Source: Capsicum annuum
Lineage: Eukaryota > Streptophyta > Magnoliopsida > Solanales > Solanaceae
Direction: 5' to 3'
Assembly (NCBI RefSeq): GCF_002878395.1
Contig: NC_061115.1
Location: 91,935,576-91,999,575 of the forward strand
Length of the DNA stretch: 64,000 bases
In this document: positions 18,444 to 29,804 of the stretch, one piece after another
How positions within the stretch are numbered: the stretch's first letter is position 1
Layout of the letters: each line of letters opens with the position of its first letter
Program-made: the position numbers and the translations under genes
Notes under the pieces: generated by a model
Seen by the model: only the letters and a program-made list of their open reading frames with translations
The model's database searches: none
Told to the model about the DNA's origin: nothing

Positions 18444-20355
18444 GTGCATGTTTGGGATTGCTTATTTCCCAAAATAAGCACTTATTTTGAGAAAAAAATA
18501 CTTTTTTGAAAAAAAAATAGTGTTTGGTAAACTTTCAAAAATACTTTTAAAAAGAAGCAGAAGCAATTTTTCTGCTTCTGCAAAGAAGCAAAAAAATTCT
18601 GATTTTTAAAAAAAGCAAAAGCAAAAAATTATTTTTTATAACTAAAATATCCCTATCACTCACACACACACTCTCTCTCAAACACATATATATCTGTTAT
18701 TATGACGTGAGGCGGGAGAATGAGGTAGTAGTGAAGCTGGAATCACATGAGGTATGTAAGAGGGATAGTCTCAAGTATCTCGGGTCCGTGATCTAGAGTA
18801 ACGGTGAGATTGACGAGGATGTCTCGCACCGTATTGGGGCGGGATGGATGAAGTGGAAGCTCGCGTCGGGGGTGTTGTGTGATAAGAAGGTGCCGCCCAA
18901 GCTGAAAGGCAAATTCTACAGGGTGGTAGTCCATCCGGCCATGTTGTATGGAGCGGAGTGTTGGCCAGTTAAGAACTCCCACATCCAAAAAATGAAGGTG
19001 GCAGAAATGCGGATATTGCGCTGGATGTGTGGGCTGACTAGAGGGGATAGAGTTCGGAATGAGACTATCCGGGAGAAGGTTGGTGTGACTCCAGTGGAGT
19101 GCAAGATACGGGAAGCCCGATTGAGATGGTCCGAACACGTGAAGAGGAGGGGCATGGATGCCCCAAGTCGTAGGTGTGAGAGGCTAGCGTTGGATGGTTT
19201 TAGGCGGGGTAGGGGTAGGCCGAAGAAGTACTGAGGTGAGGTGATTAGGCGGGACATGAAGCAGTTACAGCTCACCGAGGACATGACCCTAGATAGGAAG
19301 GTCTGGAGAAAGCGAATTAGGGCAGAAGACTAGGGGCAGTTTGGGTCGCTAGTGTAGGGAATTACTTGGTGGGGGTTTTATTCTTGTTATGATTCCGTGT
19401 TCCATGTTTTATTACGAATCTGTGTGCTTTCCTCTGTTTTCTAATACTTATGGGTGCCGTATTTATGTTATGTAATCTAGTTCTGTGCTTTACTATGAGT
19501 TTGTGTGGTATCTCGTAACTTGAGCCGGGGGTCTATCGGAAACAGCCTTTCTACTTCTTTAGAGGTAGAGGTATGGACTGCGTACATCTTACCCCCCCAG
19601 ACCCCACTAGGTGGGAATACACTGGGTTTGTTGTTGTATACTTCATATTTACATCATAATTCTTTATTTTATTTTATGATTTATGTATTATTATTATTAT
19701 TTCATTTTCACTCATTTGGTTCAAATAAATTTAAAAATATCATTAATAATGACGGAAGAATATATAACTTTTTATTGTTTATTATTAATGATAACAAATG
19801 ACAAATGAATTATGTTACAAGATTAAATGGTATTTTGACAGTATTTGTAAAAAAAAAAAAATTAAATAACTAATTCATGAAAAATGACATATTTGCTACC
19901 ATGTATTATACATATATGAATATGATGATTGCTTACTCATTTTTGTTTGATGTTATTAATTAATATTTAAATTATTTAAGAATTATATAATTATTTAATA
20001 TTTTTTAATGAATTTATGTATATAAATATTGATTGAAAATTTTAGAGTACGTACTTTTTAATTAAATAAAAATAAAATTTTAATTAAAAATATTATAATA
20101 GATATTTCAAATAAATTTTTTATATAAATTGATTTTAATAGTAAAAGTCTATTAATACATGTCCCTTTTAGACATTTGTCTCAAAAAACACTTCTTGAAA
20201 AAGATTATCCAAACACAAGTTGCTTATCAAAAGCACTTTTCAAATGAATTTACCAAACACAAATTGTTTTTTTTTAAAAGCACTTTTCTGAAAAGCTATT
20301 TTAAAAATGTGATTCTCAAATAAACAGTATTCTAACAACAATCCCAAACGGGCTC
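18444..20355. mobile_element. Non-autonomous TIR DNA transposon, interrupted by an RTE fragment
   Basis: The left end reads GTGCATGTTTGGGATTG and the right end, on the opposite strand, GAGCCCGTTTGGGATTG; TTA flanks both ends (18441-18443 and 20356-20358). Subterminal TGTTTGGTAAA-like motifs also mirror each other. Removing the element rejoins the 112-bp repeat as GACTTAGCTCAAG. A 3-bp TTA duplication fits the PIF/Harbinger (Tourist) group; CTTAG shared at both edges leaves other TIR families possible. It has no transposase. Without the RTE piece (18702-19636) it is about 1 kb. Confidence 0.75.
18702..19636 (+). mobile_element. RTE-type LINE copy 3, 5'-truncated
   Basis: Starts in the RT C-terminal half and runs to the TTG tail. 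A frame at 18848-19234 reads [37 protein letters not shown] and [17 protein letters not shown] before a TGA replaces the Trp codon of the KKYWGEV motif. It is close to RTE copy 2, apparently closer than copies 1 and 4. The 3' UTR and tail (to GTTTGTTGTTG at 19636) are present. I found no clear target duplication. Confidence 0.9.
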
Positions 20356-21905
20356 TTAGCTCAAGAAATTTCAAACAAGAAATTATGTCCCATGGATAAG
20401 AGTTGACTCTATCACATTATTTTTTTATTTATGAGATGTTCTACAACTCTTGCCTTATTAGAGGCAAGACTTAGCTCAAGGACTTTCAAACAATAAATTA
20501 TGCCCCTACAGGCAAGAATTGGCACTACCACGTTATATCTTCATTTATGAGATGTTCCACAACTCTTGCCTTAGAGGCAAGACTTAGCTCAAGGATTTTC
20601 AAACAATAAATTATACCCCACGGGCAAGGGTTGATACTACCACGTTATGTCTTCATTTATGAGATGTTATACAATTTTTGCCTTAGAGAGAAGAGTTAGC
20701 TCAAGGACATTCAAACAATAAATTATGCTCTACGGGCAAGAGTCGACACTACCACATTATGTCTTCATTTATGAGATATTTTTCAACTCTTGCCTTAGGG
20801 GCATGACTTATCCTAAGAATTTTCAAATAAGTTACGTACATTGGGCAAGAGTCAACACTAACACATTGTGTTTTTAACTTATGAAATGCTCTATAACTCC
20901 TGTCTTAGAGGTATGACGCAACCCAGGGACCATTAAACAACAAGTTATGCCCCATGGTCAAAGTTGACACTACCACATTGTGTATTGATTTATGAGATGC
21001 TTTATAACTCTTACCTTAGAGGTAAGACTTAGGCCAAGATCTTTCAAGCAACAAGTTGTGCCCAATGAGCAAGAGTTAACATTACCACATTGTGTTTTGA
21101 TTTATGTGATATTCTATAACTCTTGCCTTAGAGACAAGAGTTAACCCAAGAACTATCAAACAACAAGTTACGCCCCATGGGTAAGAGTTGGCACTATCAC
21201 ATTATGTTTTGATTTATGAGGTGTTCGATATCTCTTACCTTAAAGACTTTTAACAAGAAGTTACGCTCCATGTGCAAAATTTGACACTATCATATTGTGT
21301 CTTGATTTATGAGATGTTTTATAAATCAAGGACTTCCAAACAATAAATTATACTTCATGGGTAAGAGTTGACACTACCACATTATCTCTTGATTTATGAT
21401 ATATTCTATAACTCTTGCCTTAGAGGCCCGAATTAGTCCAAGGACTTCCAAACAGCAAGTTATGCCCCACAGGCAAGAGTTGACACTACCAATTTATATC
21501 TTGATTTATGAGATATTCTATAACTCTTGCCTTTGAGGTAAAACTTAGCCGACAAGTTATGCCCTATGAACAAGAGTTGACACTATTATATTGTGTCTTG
21601 ATTTATGTGATGCTCTATTAGTCTTGCCTCTAAGACAAGACTTAGCCCAAGAACTCCCAAAGAATAAGTTACGCTAAATGGACAAGTGTTAACACTACCA
21701 TATTGTTTCTTGATTTATGAGATGTTCTATAACTCTCATCTTAGAAGTAAGACTTAACTCAAAAATTTTCAAACAAGTTATGCTCCATAAGCAAGACTTG
21801 ACACTACCACATTGTGTCTTGATTTATGAGTTATTTTATAATTTTTGCCTTAGAGGAAAGACTTATTCCAAAGGACTTCCTAACAACAAGTCATGCCCTT
21901 ATATT
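20356..21905 (+). repeat. ~112-bp tandem repeat array, right part (about 14 units)
   Basis: Units recur at about 112 bp: the AAATTAT anchor is at 20496, 20608 and 20720. A typical unit has AAGTTATGCCCCATGGGCAAG, GACACTACCACATTGTGTC, TTGATTTATGAGATG and AACTCTTGCCTTAGAGGCAAG-like segments. Within a unit GGCAAGAGTT and AACTCTTGCC are exact reverse complements about 50 bp apart, and CTTGCCT-TAG-AGGCAAG is a tight hairpin (for example 20565-20581). Units differ by many substitutions and small indels, so the array is old. Confidence 0.9.
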
Positions 21906-21909
21906 TGCT

Positions 21910-22390
21910 TTAATGTAAAAAAAAAAAAGATTTTTTTGCAGATTATCTAACTTTTTATTTATTAGCAAAATATAATAGAAGTCGAGAAAAAAAAGAACAA
22001 ACAAAATAGAGAATAAAAAAATAGATTGATAAAAAAAGAAAAAATGACAAGAAAAAAATAAAGGTTAAGAAAAAAGAGAAGAATAAATAACCAAAAAAAA
22101 GTAAAAGAAAAAGATTGAAAAAAAAAAAATGAGAAAACAAAAAAAAAAAAAGTTTGAGAAAATGAAAAAATGAGAAATGAGAAATAATTAAAAAAACAAA
22201 AAATAAAGATTGAGACCACTGAATTAAAAAAAAAAAAGAAGAAGAGAGAAATGAAGAAATAAATAATGTTTGAGGATAAAAAAGAAAAATAAGAAAAAAA
22301 GTAAAAGAAAAATAAAAGTTGAGACAAATGAATTAAAATAAGAAAAAAATAACAGTTAAAGTAAAAAAAATAGAAGTTGAGAGACAAATA
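21910..22390. repeat. A-rich arm of the foldback-like structure
   Basis: A/G-rich counterpart of the T-rich arm, ending TTGAGAGACAAATA at 22377-22390. The opposite-strand Phe/Ser-rich frames in it are not genes. Confidence 0.65.
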
Positions 22391-22551
22391 AGAATGAAAA
22401 TTTTAAAAATATTTGAAGTGAAGAGGGGCAAAAGTGTACTTCTGCTATACATAAAAAGAAGGAAGACTAGTTTTTAAAGACTTTTCTTATGGAGGTCAAA
22501 AATTTAAAGCCACCCACTTTTGATGGTCATTCCATATAATTTCCTAAATTT

Positions 22552-22678
22552 TTTACAACCACAACAAACCTAGTGTATTCCCACAAAGTAGGGTCTAGGA
22601 AGGGTAAAATGTACGCAGTCCATACCGCTACCTTCGAAAAAGTAGAGAAGTTGTTTTCGATAGACCTCCGACTCAAGA
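22552..22678 (-). mobile_element. Short RTE/TS-SINE-type 3' tail insertion
   Basis: On the minus strand this reads from a GGTCTATCG start through GTATGGACTGCGTACATTTT to a GTTTGTTGTGGTTGT tail. It is the same tail as at 2223-2336, in the opposite orientation and more diverged. It is flanked by AATTTCCTAAATTT (22538-22551) and AATTTCCTGAATTT (22679-22692), a 14-bp target duplication with one mismatch. Confidence 0.82.
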
Positions 22679-22692
22679 AATTTCCTGAATTT

Positions 22693-23918
22693 ATTGCCAG
22701 AACAAAATCACTTGAAAGGATAAAATAACTTGAAAAGCCCCATTTACGAACTCCTCAATTAGGACAAAAGTTCAGTCCTTTAATTTCTAACTGGGAAGTG
22801 CACATAACCCCTTAGAGAATTGGTGGTTAAACCGAGTCATTGCACAAATATTCTAAACAGATGGTCCTTAATTTTTCTCCTCAAATTTGACCGTCTTTAA
22901 TTTTTGGCCTTAAATTTAAATTAAACCTTAGATTTTTTAGATAAGAATTCAGTGACCGAAAATATTTCTAACATTAAATAACAAATAATTTTTGCTCAGC
23001 ATAAGTTTATCTTTTGATACATAATATAATACAAGGTATTATGTCTTAAAAGGCACAACAAGTTATGTCCCTTCATTCCAATAATACTTACGGTGATAGA
23101 GGTAAAACTTTAGTTTAGAACAATTAAGTTATGTCATAAAATATCGTTTACAACATAACTTAGTTCCTATAGAACTTATGTCGATAGAGGAAAACTTTTG
23201 TTTCAAAACATACAAATTATGTTGTAAAAGATAACTTAATTCCAATAGAACTTATCTAATCAAGGGAAAAGTTCTCTAAATACCTAGCAAAATTAGTCCA
23301 TAGAAATACTACACAACTTATGCCGCATAACTTAATCCCTATCGAACTTATGCCAAGCCAGGCAAAAGTTCTCTAAACTTAACCTAGCGAGATAAGGATG
23401 CTTTAGTACATGAGTTTTCATTAAATGAGCAGCAGTGATAAAAAATAAAGATCATCATTTTTTAGCACAAAGATTAAGACTACCCCAAAATAAGGATAAT
23501 CTAAACCTTTATTTAAAAAATAGCAAAAGGTTATTACAAAAATTAAGTTAGCTGCTTTAGAATCAATTTTAGATTTGTGGCATTGAGATTGAGAATTTTG
23601 GTTTCAAATCTATGGATTTAAAATTAGGCTTGTTAATGCGGGATTGTATGTGTAAAGTTGGGCATATACTTTGTACGGTTAAAAATTCAAACATGTATGT
23701 CAAACATTTGAGAAACTAACTTAATTTGAGACTCGAATATCTAAAATTGGCATACATAAGGTCCGAAGTAGGTTCAGAGCAGGATTGACCAATTAGATAT
23801 TTGTGGATAATCCATAACTGTAATATAATCATAGCCGACTCAAACAAACCTACGACAAGGAAATCATAAATGAACTATGAGATATCTTTAAGGACATATA
23901 TTTTAGAAAGTCACCTTG
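22693..23918. other. Gene-free stretch with diverged ~100-bp repeats
   Basis: No coding motif was recognised. Between about 23030 and 23400, phrases such as AACTTAATTCCAATAGAACTTATG and AGGCAAAAGTTCTCT recur three or four times, giving a decayed tandem repeat of about 100 bp. It is reminiscent of, but not the same as, the 112-bp array. Confidence 0.45.
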
Positions 23919-24110
23919 GGAATTGAATTTGGTGTAATTGAATGTAATTATACAGTTTGACATATTTGGTTGGTCATGTAATTACTTGGTCAACATGTAA
24001 TTAGTTGTAATTAATAAGGACTAATTGCACTCTCTAATTCACAGGGGAAGAAGAGAGGGCCAACTGTAAATTGTTGTTAATTACATGGTGTAGTTACAAG
24101 CTGGTTTCTT
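23919..24110. mobile_element. Possible MITE with AATTAC-rich body
   Basis: The segment is dense in TGTAATTAC and GTAATTA words in both orientations, including TGTTTGACATATTTGGTTGG and CATGTAATTACTTGGTC. It looks like a hAT-type MITE common in Solanaceae, but ends and target duplications were not fixed. Confidence 0.45.
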
Positions 24111-24627
24111 TATGTTGAAAATTGACATAAGAGTATTTTGTTAAAAAAATTGTTTTGAATTTTGAACTTATCTTATATTTTCAGTTTTAATTTATTTGTT
24201 TAGTAGTATTAACTTGACGTTTAACATTAAAACCATTCCTTTTTTAGTTAAAAGTGCTAGATAGGTGAGGCACAAGGAGTGGCTCTGGCTAAAGGTCATG
24301 CTAAAACGGACTCTCCTAAGCCAATGGATGATCATCTTGAGGTGGCTTATCAGCTAAAGGGCGTGTGACCATTCTAGGCCCCTTAGGGCTTCATTTCTAC
24401 TCCAGTATTGCAATATCTTCTAGTTCATCTATTGAGCTCTTTGGATGGCATTCCTCAAACAGGTACTCTACTGGTTACACCAGATGGTTCACCGATGAGA
24501 GAGGGCGTTTGGCCACTAGGGTGGGTTCTTACTCAGGATTTTTAGATTCCCTAGGTACAACCAGCTGCTGTTGTGGCCCCACTTACTAAGGTGTTACCTG
24601 ATAGACTTGTTGTTTCACTTGTAATTC
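24111..24627. other. Unassigned stretch next to a gypsy LTR
   Basis: AT-rich to about 24240, then higher-complexity DNA with a 74-codon frame at 24365-24589 (Ser- and Gly-rich). I could not match it to a family. It may be flanking debris of an older LTR element. Confidence 0.3.
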
Positions 24628-25314
24628 TGCCACGACCCAAACTAAGGCCTAGTTGTGATGGTTATCGCAAGCCACCCACTTAGCCTAACATCTAGAACAC
24701 ATAACTATAAACAACAAAAGCTAACCAAATAGTTATAAGAAGTATAGATAGTCAAATGAATTTTCAAAGATTCAAAACAAATAACCAACCCAATAATGTC
24801 CACAAAAGCCTCTAAACCAGAAATACCAACTAATTCGGGACATGCCCCCAACTATGACCAAAGAGAATTCAAAATGAGATACTAAGATAACAATAAAAAT
24901 AGTAAAATAACCGGACCTTCCAAAAAATGGAGGCTCACCACTTCACAACAACCAACATACATACCTAACCACCTAATATTGCATAGGCGTAATAGAAAAG
25001 TCCTCCAAACCTACATCATACAATGATGTAGTGTCCGGAGATGGTCAGTGGGGCGAGCACTGGCATGTAACTCAAGGGAAAGGAATAAAATAATGTCATT
25101 ACCAAAAACTAGTCAAAAGCACATGCACAATATTTATGTATACATGATGTCAGGATAGGGACAAGGGTCATAAACATGAAAGTTTAAACCACTAGCCTAA
25201 ACTATATAGCTCGCTCCGACATAAAGGCACCTACGGGCTATATGGGTCTAATTTCCCTGCTGGAAGGGCCTAGTGCGTACTAGCTGTACGAACCAAGGAA
25301 AGGCTAAAGACACC
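24628..25314 (-). repeat. Partial 3' LTR of the gag-only gypsy relic
   Basis: Aligns with 26794-27870 through blocks such as CACGACCCAAACTA, CAAATGAATTTTCAAAGATTC and GGTCATAAACATGA. It lacks the segment at about 27020-27445. It breaks off at AAAGACACCA, where gag sequence takes over. Confidence 0.8.
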
Positions 25315-25319
25315 ACTAC

Positions 25320-26582
25320 TGGTGCCTGAAGTAGCGACCTTAGGTGCACGAGCCAAAGAAATAGCGATCGAGACCTTATTAGCTCTAATGCCAACTTTAG
25401 CTAAAGAACAATTCAGTTGTAGATGACCAGGCTGACCACAATTGAAACATAAGTTCCTCTTCTCCTCACAATATCTATGGTGAAGCTTCCCACAAAATAT
25501 ACATGGAGGGTAAGGTGGGGCCGATGAGCTCTACTAACCTGAGACTGGGCACCCTCTGTCTTAGGACCACTGCTAGCCTGAAAACGACGATCACCAGAAG
25601 TCTTAGAATAAAGAGCACTAGCCATCAAATAAGAATTGCCCCAATTCTTCTTCTTGGTCTACTATCTACCATCTCTCCCACTGCTCTGTTGACCTACACC
25701 CTGCTCTACATATCTAAACTTCTTGTTCCGCCTTTCTCTCATTTCTATGTGCTTCTTTTTCTCATCCTCCACCTGCTCTATATAAACCACCAGCCTAGAG
25801 ATGTCCATATCATTGTTTGACATAGTAGCCTTACACTCCAACACCGAATCACGGGACAACCCAGAAGCAAACTTCCTCATTCTGGATCTTATATTAGACA
25901 CTAACTCCGGAGAATAACGGGACAACTGCTGAAATTTCAGAGCATACTCCGTAATACTCATCTTACCCTGCTTCAAGTTCACAAACTCTTTGGCCTCAGC
26001 CTCCCTCAACTCTTGAGAAAAGAAGTGATCAAGGAATGCACCTAAAAAGTCATCCGACATTACTGGCTCAACATCCTCACCCCTCATTCCTTCCCACTCT
26101 TCATACCACTGGTAAGCCACACTTCAACTGATAAGTAACAAGCTCCATATGAATTACCTTAAAAATCTTCTCCATATCATCAATAAACCCTGAGGATCCT
26201 CCTCAACCTTAGAGCTGATAAAGGTTGGGGTATTTAACCTCATAAAATGTCCAACCCGAGTGATCTCAGATAAATTAGTAACAAAACCAACATGATCAGG
26301 TCAACGAAACGTGATACCAGTTGAGCAACCATATGAATAGACTAACAGAACTGCATTAGAGATATCTCCCTATGGCAACTGGGAATGAGTATCACCAGCC
26401 CGGAAAGCCCGAAGAGGATTAGTCGAGATTGGTTAAACCCTACGTGGAGCGGTACAGTCAAGATTAGGAACCCTAGATCGGGTCTACACTTTATAAATAA
26501 GGCGAGTTCCCTACATATTTTCCTCAGGTAGGATAGAGGTTCTAGTAGAGTTTCTAGAACTATCAGACCATTAGGAAGGCAT
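25320..26582 (-). pseudogene. Ty3-gypsy gag remnant
   Basis: On the minus strand: ATG near 26582, then stops, HFMRLNTPTFISSKVEEDPQ, a capsid-like block (VAYQWYEEWEG, FVNLKQGKMSITEYALKFQQL, MRKFASGLSRDSV) in a 152-codon frame at 25662-26120. Then comes a zinc knuckle, CFNCGQPGHLQLNC (25409-25450), with a second Cys/His cluster before it. This is the particle protein of a chromovirus-type element. Several stops make it non-functional. It runs straight into LTR sequence at its 3' end. Confidence 0.87.
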
Positions 26583-26774
26583 GATCTAAAATGCGAGTAA
26601 GCTAGAAGTTAGAGAAGTGTCATGGAAACTAGACTCTATAGCCCAAATTAAAACACAAGAAAAGAAAACATTCCTAAATGTCTCATAGCCTCTCTATTAT
26701 AATTGTGGCATGCTACACACTTATAAAAAATACTCTACTCGACACGACTTTATGGACACCCAGTGACCTTGAAT

Positions 26775-26790
26775 CGTACTCTGATACTAA
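26775..26790 (-). other. Primer-binding site of the gag-only gypsy relic
   Basis: Minus strand TTAGTATCAGAGTACG resembles the initiator-methionine primer site TGGTATCAGAGC with changes. It lies three bases inside the LTR edge at 26794. Confidence 0.7.
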
Positions 26791-26793
26791 GCT

Positions 26794-29700
26794 TGTAACG
26801 ACCCAAACTAGGACCTAGTCATGACGGGTATCTCAAGCCCCCCATGGTAGGAGACCACTTCCTTAGCCTAACCTCTAGAGCATATAAATGTAAACAATGG
26901 AAGCCAGCCAGATAGTAATAAGAAGGATAGATAGTCAAATGAGATTTTTAAGATTCAAACAACCAACCAACCCAATACTATCCACAAAAGCCTCTAAACC
27001 AAAAATACCAACTAAGTCTAGAATAACCTCAGCTTAAAGCTATAAAAGGTCCGTAGATGGCTACGAGTCAAGACATTGAGTCATCAACACAATATACGGC
27101 TCTTACCATTGAGTCATCACCAAGACAGATAATTGGACACCACACACTATCCAACTTATGGCTTTCTTATCCCACTCATTACTAGACCATAGACTCATAT
27201 GGTCTAGTCATGACCAACACAGAACACCAAGGTATTGGGCACTTGATAACATACGACTGGACCTTAACCACTCGTTACATGATTATATGACTCGTAAGGA
27301 GTCTCACATAACCTGGATAGAAATTGGCTAGTAACACACTGGTTAACTTAAAACTAGGGTCACCTAACCCATAACCACACCATACAACTCATAGGGTGAG
27401 TCATATAAAGGTCAAAGAGCCTAAATCTTAGAAAATTTACAAAAGCCAAAGTCCGGGGTATTTTACCGAGCCTTTCAAAAAATAGAGGTTCACTACTTCA
27501 CAACAGACCAACAAACGTACCAAACTATCTAACATTGCATAGGAGCAATAGAGAAGTCCTTCAAACCTATATCATGAAATAATGCAGCGTCCAAGGACAG
27601 TCAGTGGGGCAAGCATCGGTATGTAACTTACGAAAAGTGATAAAATAATACCATTGCCAAAAACCAATCAAAACCATATGCACCGCATTTATATAATAAT
27701 GTATAGGATGTTGGGATAAGGAAAAGGGTCATGAACATAAGAGTTTAAACTATTAGCTTAAGCTATGTAGCTTGCTCCATCCCAAAGGCACCCATAGGTT
27801 ATATAGGTCTAGCTCTCCTTTTTGAAAGGTCCTTGTGCCTATTAGCTGCACGAACCGAGGAAAGACTAAAGACACCAAGGAGATAGCCATAAAAAATATA
27901 ATATGTATCCAGACACATGGTTATATAGACCCGTACACAGACAAATATGGTTTCCAGTATTTGTCCCTTCGGGACTACACCTTTACGGTGAGCTACACAA
28001 TTTCTTATAAGCCCAAATTAAAATAGTTTGCACATAAACCCAATCACTAACCAAGGAGTTATTTATTAAGGCATTTACCAATATGGTATTGTCATACCAA
28101 AGGGGTTATTCATGTCAATCTATGGTCAAACTAGTCCATAACCTAATACAATAAGATCTTAAAACCATCACAAGTATTCTAGGCTAAGGTTGGGTCATAA
28201 TTCTAGTCTGAATCCCCTGAATATGTCAATTCATGGTATTACTACGTATAAACCTATCTTATAATCCCTACCTAACATTCAATATGTACATTACAAAATA
28301 TCATAGAGAAAAGTAGATTAAGCCTACCTCGTAGCCAAACCACAATCTCTAACCATCCCTAAATCGCTCATTTTTGACTCACAATCTCTAAAATAATATC
28401 GCACTATCAAAATCATATTCTACACGTTAATAGGAGTAAAATGATATCCATATAGTAATATTAAACTCTCGGCCTAAAATTGGGTCAAAAATAGGCCCGT
28501 GGGACCCATTAATAAAATCTCAAAATTAAATCTATCACAAGGTTCCTTGAAGGACAAGGAATGCATATTCGAAATTTGAACACAAATAGAGTACAATCGA
28601 GGCTCAAATTAGCCCCGAGTGATAATAAAAATAGGGTGAAACAAAAATTAAATAGAGGAATTAGGCTGAGCTTTTATGAAGAAATTAATGAAAAATTATC
28701 ACCTCAATAACCTCAACACATTACCAACTCCAATTGATCGATTCCCACACTTTCTTGAGCTCCCAAGACCAAATATACAAGAATAGGGTTAGCAAATGTT
28801 AGAACAGGGTTTTTGAATCTTGACTTTATATACAAATTATGAAAAATAGAATGGTTATTCTTGGAAATAAGAAGTATGAAGTTATAATCACATAGAAAAT
28901 GATTATACGAGAAAAATAAATCGAGAATCATCAAAATCGAAGCTTTCTAGCTCCTAAATGTCAAAATATGATATGGGTTTGCTTTGATCTTATACTGAGT
29001 GATGGCCGCAAAAGCGACCCTTTGTATGATAAAGCGGCCTGGTCAAAATAGTGATAACGTGGTCAAATGGTTAGTTTAGCAGCTTGGTCAAGCAGTTAAC
29101 GACTATTAAAGTGGCCACACTAGTACCAGTAACTTCCAAAACTTATTTTTGACCCGTGAAACTCATCCGTAACCCTATGAACATGAACCAGTAGTGTCAA
29201 TTGATCATAAAATATGTTTCTGGTCCAATGGAATCATCAGATTTATGAGAAAAGATTGTTTACATTAAATTAAACTTTAGGACCACTTTAGGCTACTTTA
29301 ACTAATTTACTCTAAACACTCGAAACAAAATATAAAGGCTTGGGACCCAAATTAACTATGCTACTAACCCAAAATCAATATTCCAAACTCAATGGAATGA
29401 TTGAAATTTCCACCTAGGATCATTTCAATAAAAAGTGTGCCCCATACCCACTATATTATTTTCACTAAAATCCACCCAATAAAACAAATGAGTTCGAAAG
29501 CCTCGGAACCCAAACCAAGGGTCCCTCTAGCCTAACATCTATGTTTCGGAGTTGATAGCACTGACGAAATTTCAAGATGAGTCTGTTTACTAGGAGTTTT
29601 GGTTTGAGATTAATTTCTTAATAGTGAAATCTCCAGAATAGGAAAATGTGCCTAAAACCCAAACAAAATTACCAAAAATAGAACCAAAAGTTCCAATAAG

Positions 29701-29804
29701 TCATAAATGATCTACATCCACTATGAGAAGGATTGAAATGCCAAAAACACATAGAAATTGAGGTACTAAACCCGTATGCCTTGAGAAAGACCTCCCAGGT
29801 AACA
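26794..29804 (-). repeat. 5' LTR of the gag-only gypsy relic (outer end approximate)
   Basis: The inner edge TGTAACGACCC is clear. The outer edge is placed near CCAGGTAACA at about 29804 because LTRs of this type end GGGTCNTTACA on this strand; it is degenerate and uncertain. The LTR holds about 400 bp (27020-27445) of hairpin-rich DNA absent from its partner. Confidence 0.55.
27181..27208. repeat. Perfect 11-bp inverted repeat (hairpin)
   Basis: ACTAGACCATA and TATGGTCTAGT flank six bases. It sits in a cluster of shorter GACTC/GAGTC dyads, for example GACTCGTAAGGAGTC at about 27290-27304. Confidence 0.85.

Larger units (their letters stand above)
24628..29804 (-). mobile_element. Ty3-gypsy relic with gag only and unequal LTRs
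   Basis: The right LTR begins TGTAACGACCC at 26794 on the plus strand and extends to roughly 29.8 kb; its outer end is uncertain. A primer site (TTAGTATCAGAG on minus) lies inside it, followed on the minus strand by gag. At about 25314 gag is joined directly to a partial copy of the LTR (24628-25314, beginning TGCCACGACCC). Protease, RT, RNase H, integrase and the start of the 3' LTR are gone. This is a deletion derivative of an autonomous element. Confidence 0.75.

Noticed and set aside
20356..21905. CRISPR-like regularly spaced repeats
   Set aside because: Units are contiguous ~112-bp tandem copies with no unique spacers, in plant DNA.
21955..22387. Phe-rich frames on the minus strand that look like membrane proteins
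   Set aside because: They are the translation of an A-rich low-complexity tract; the Phe codons reflect TTT/TTC on the opposite strand. The same holds for 17982-18203.
24365..24589. A possible small Ser-rich gene
   Set aside because: No homology recognised, no promoter or splice context, and it abuts LTR sequence.
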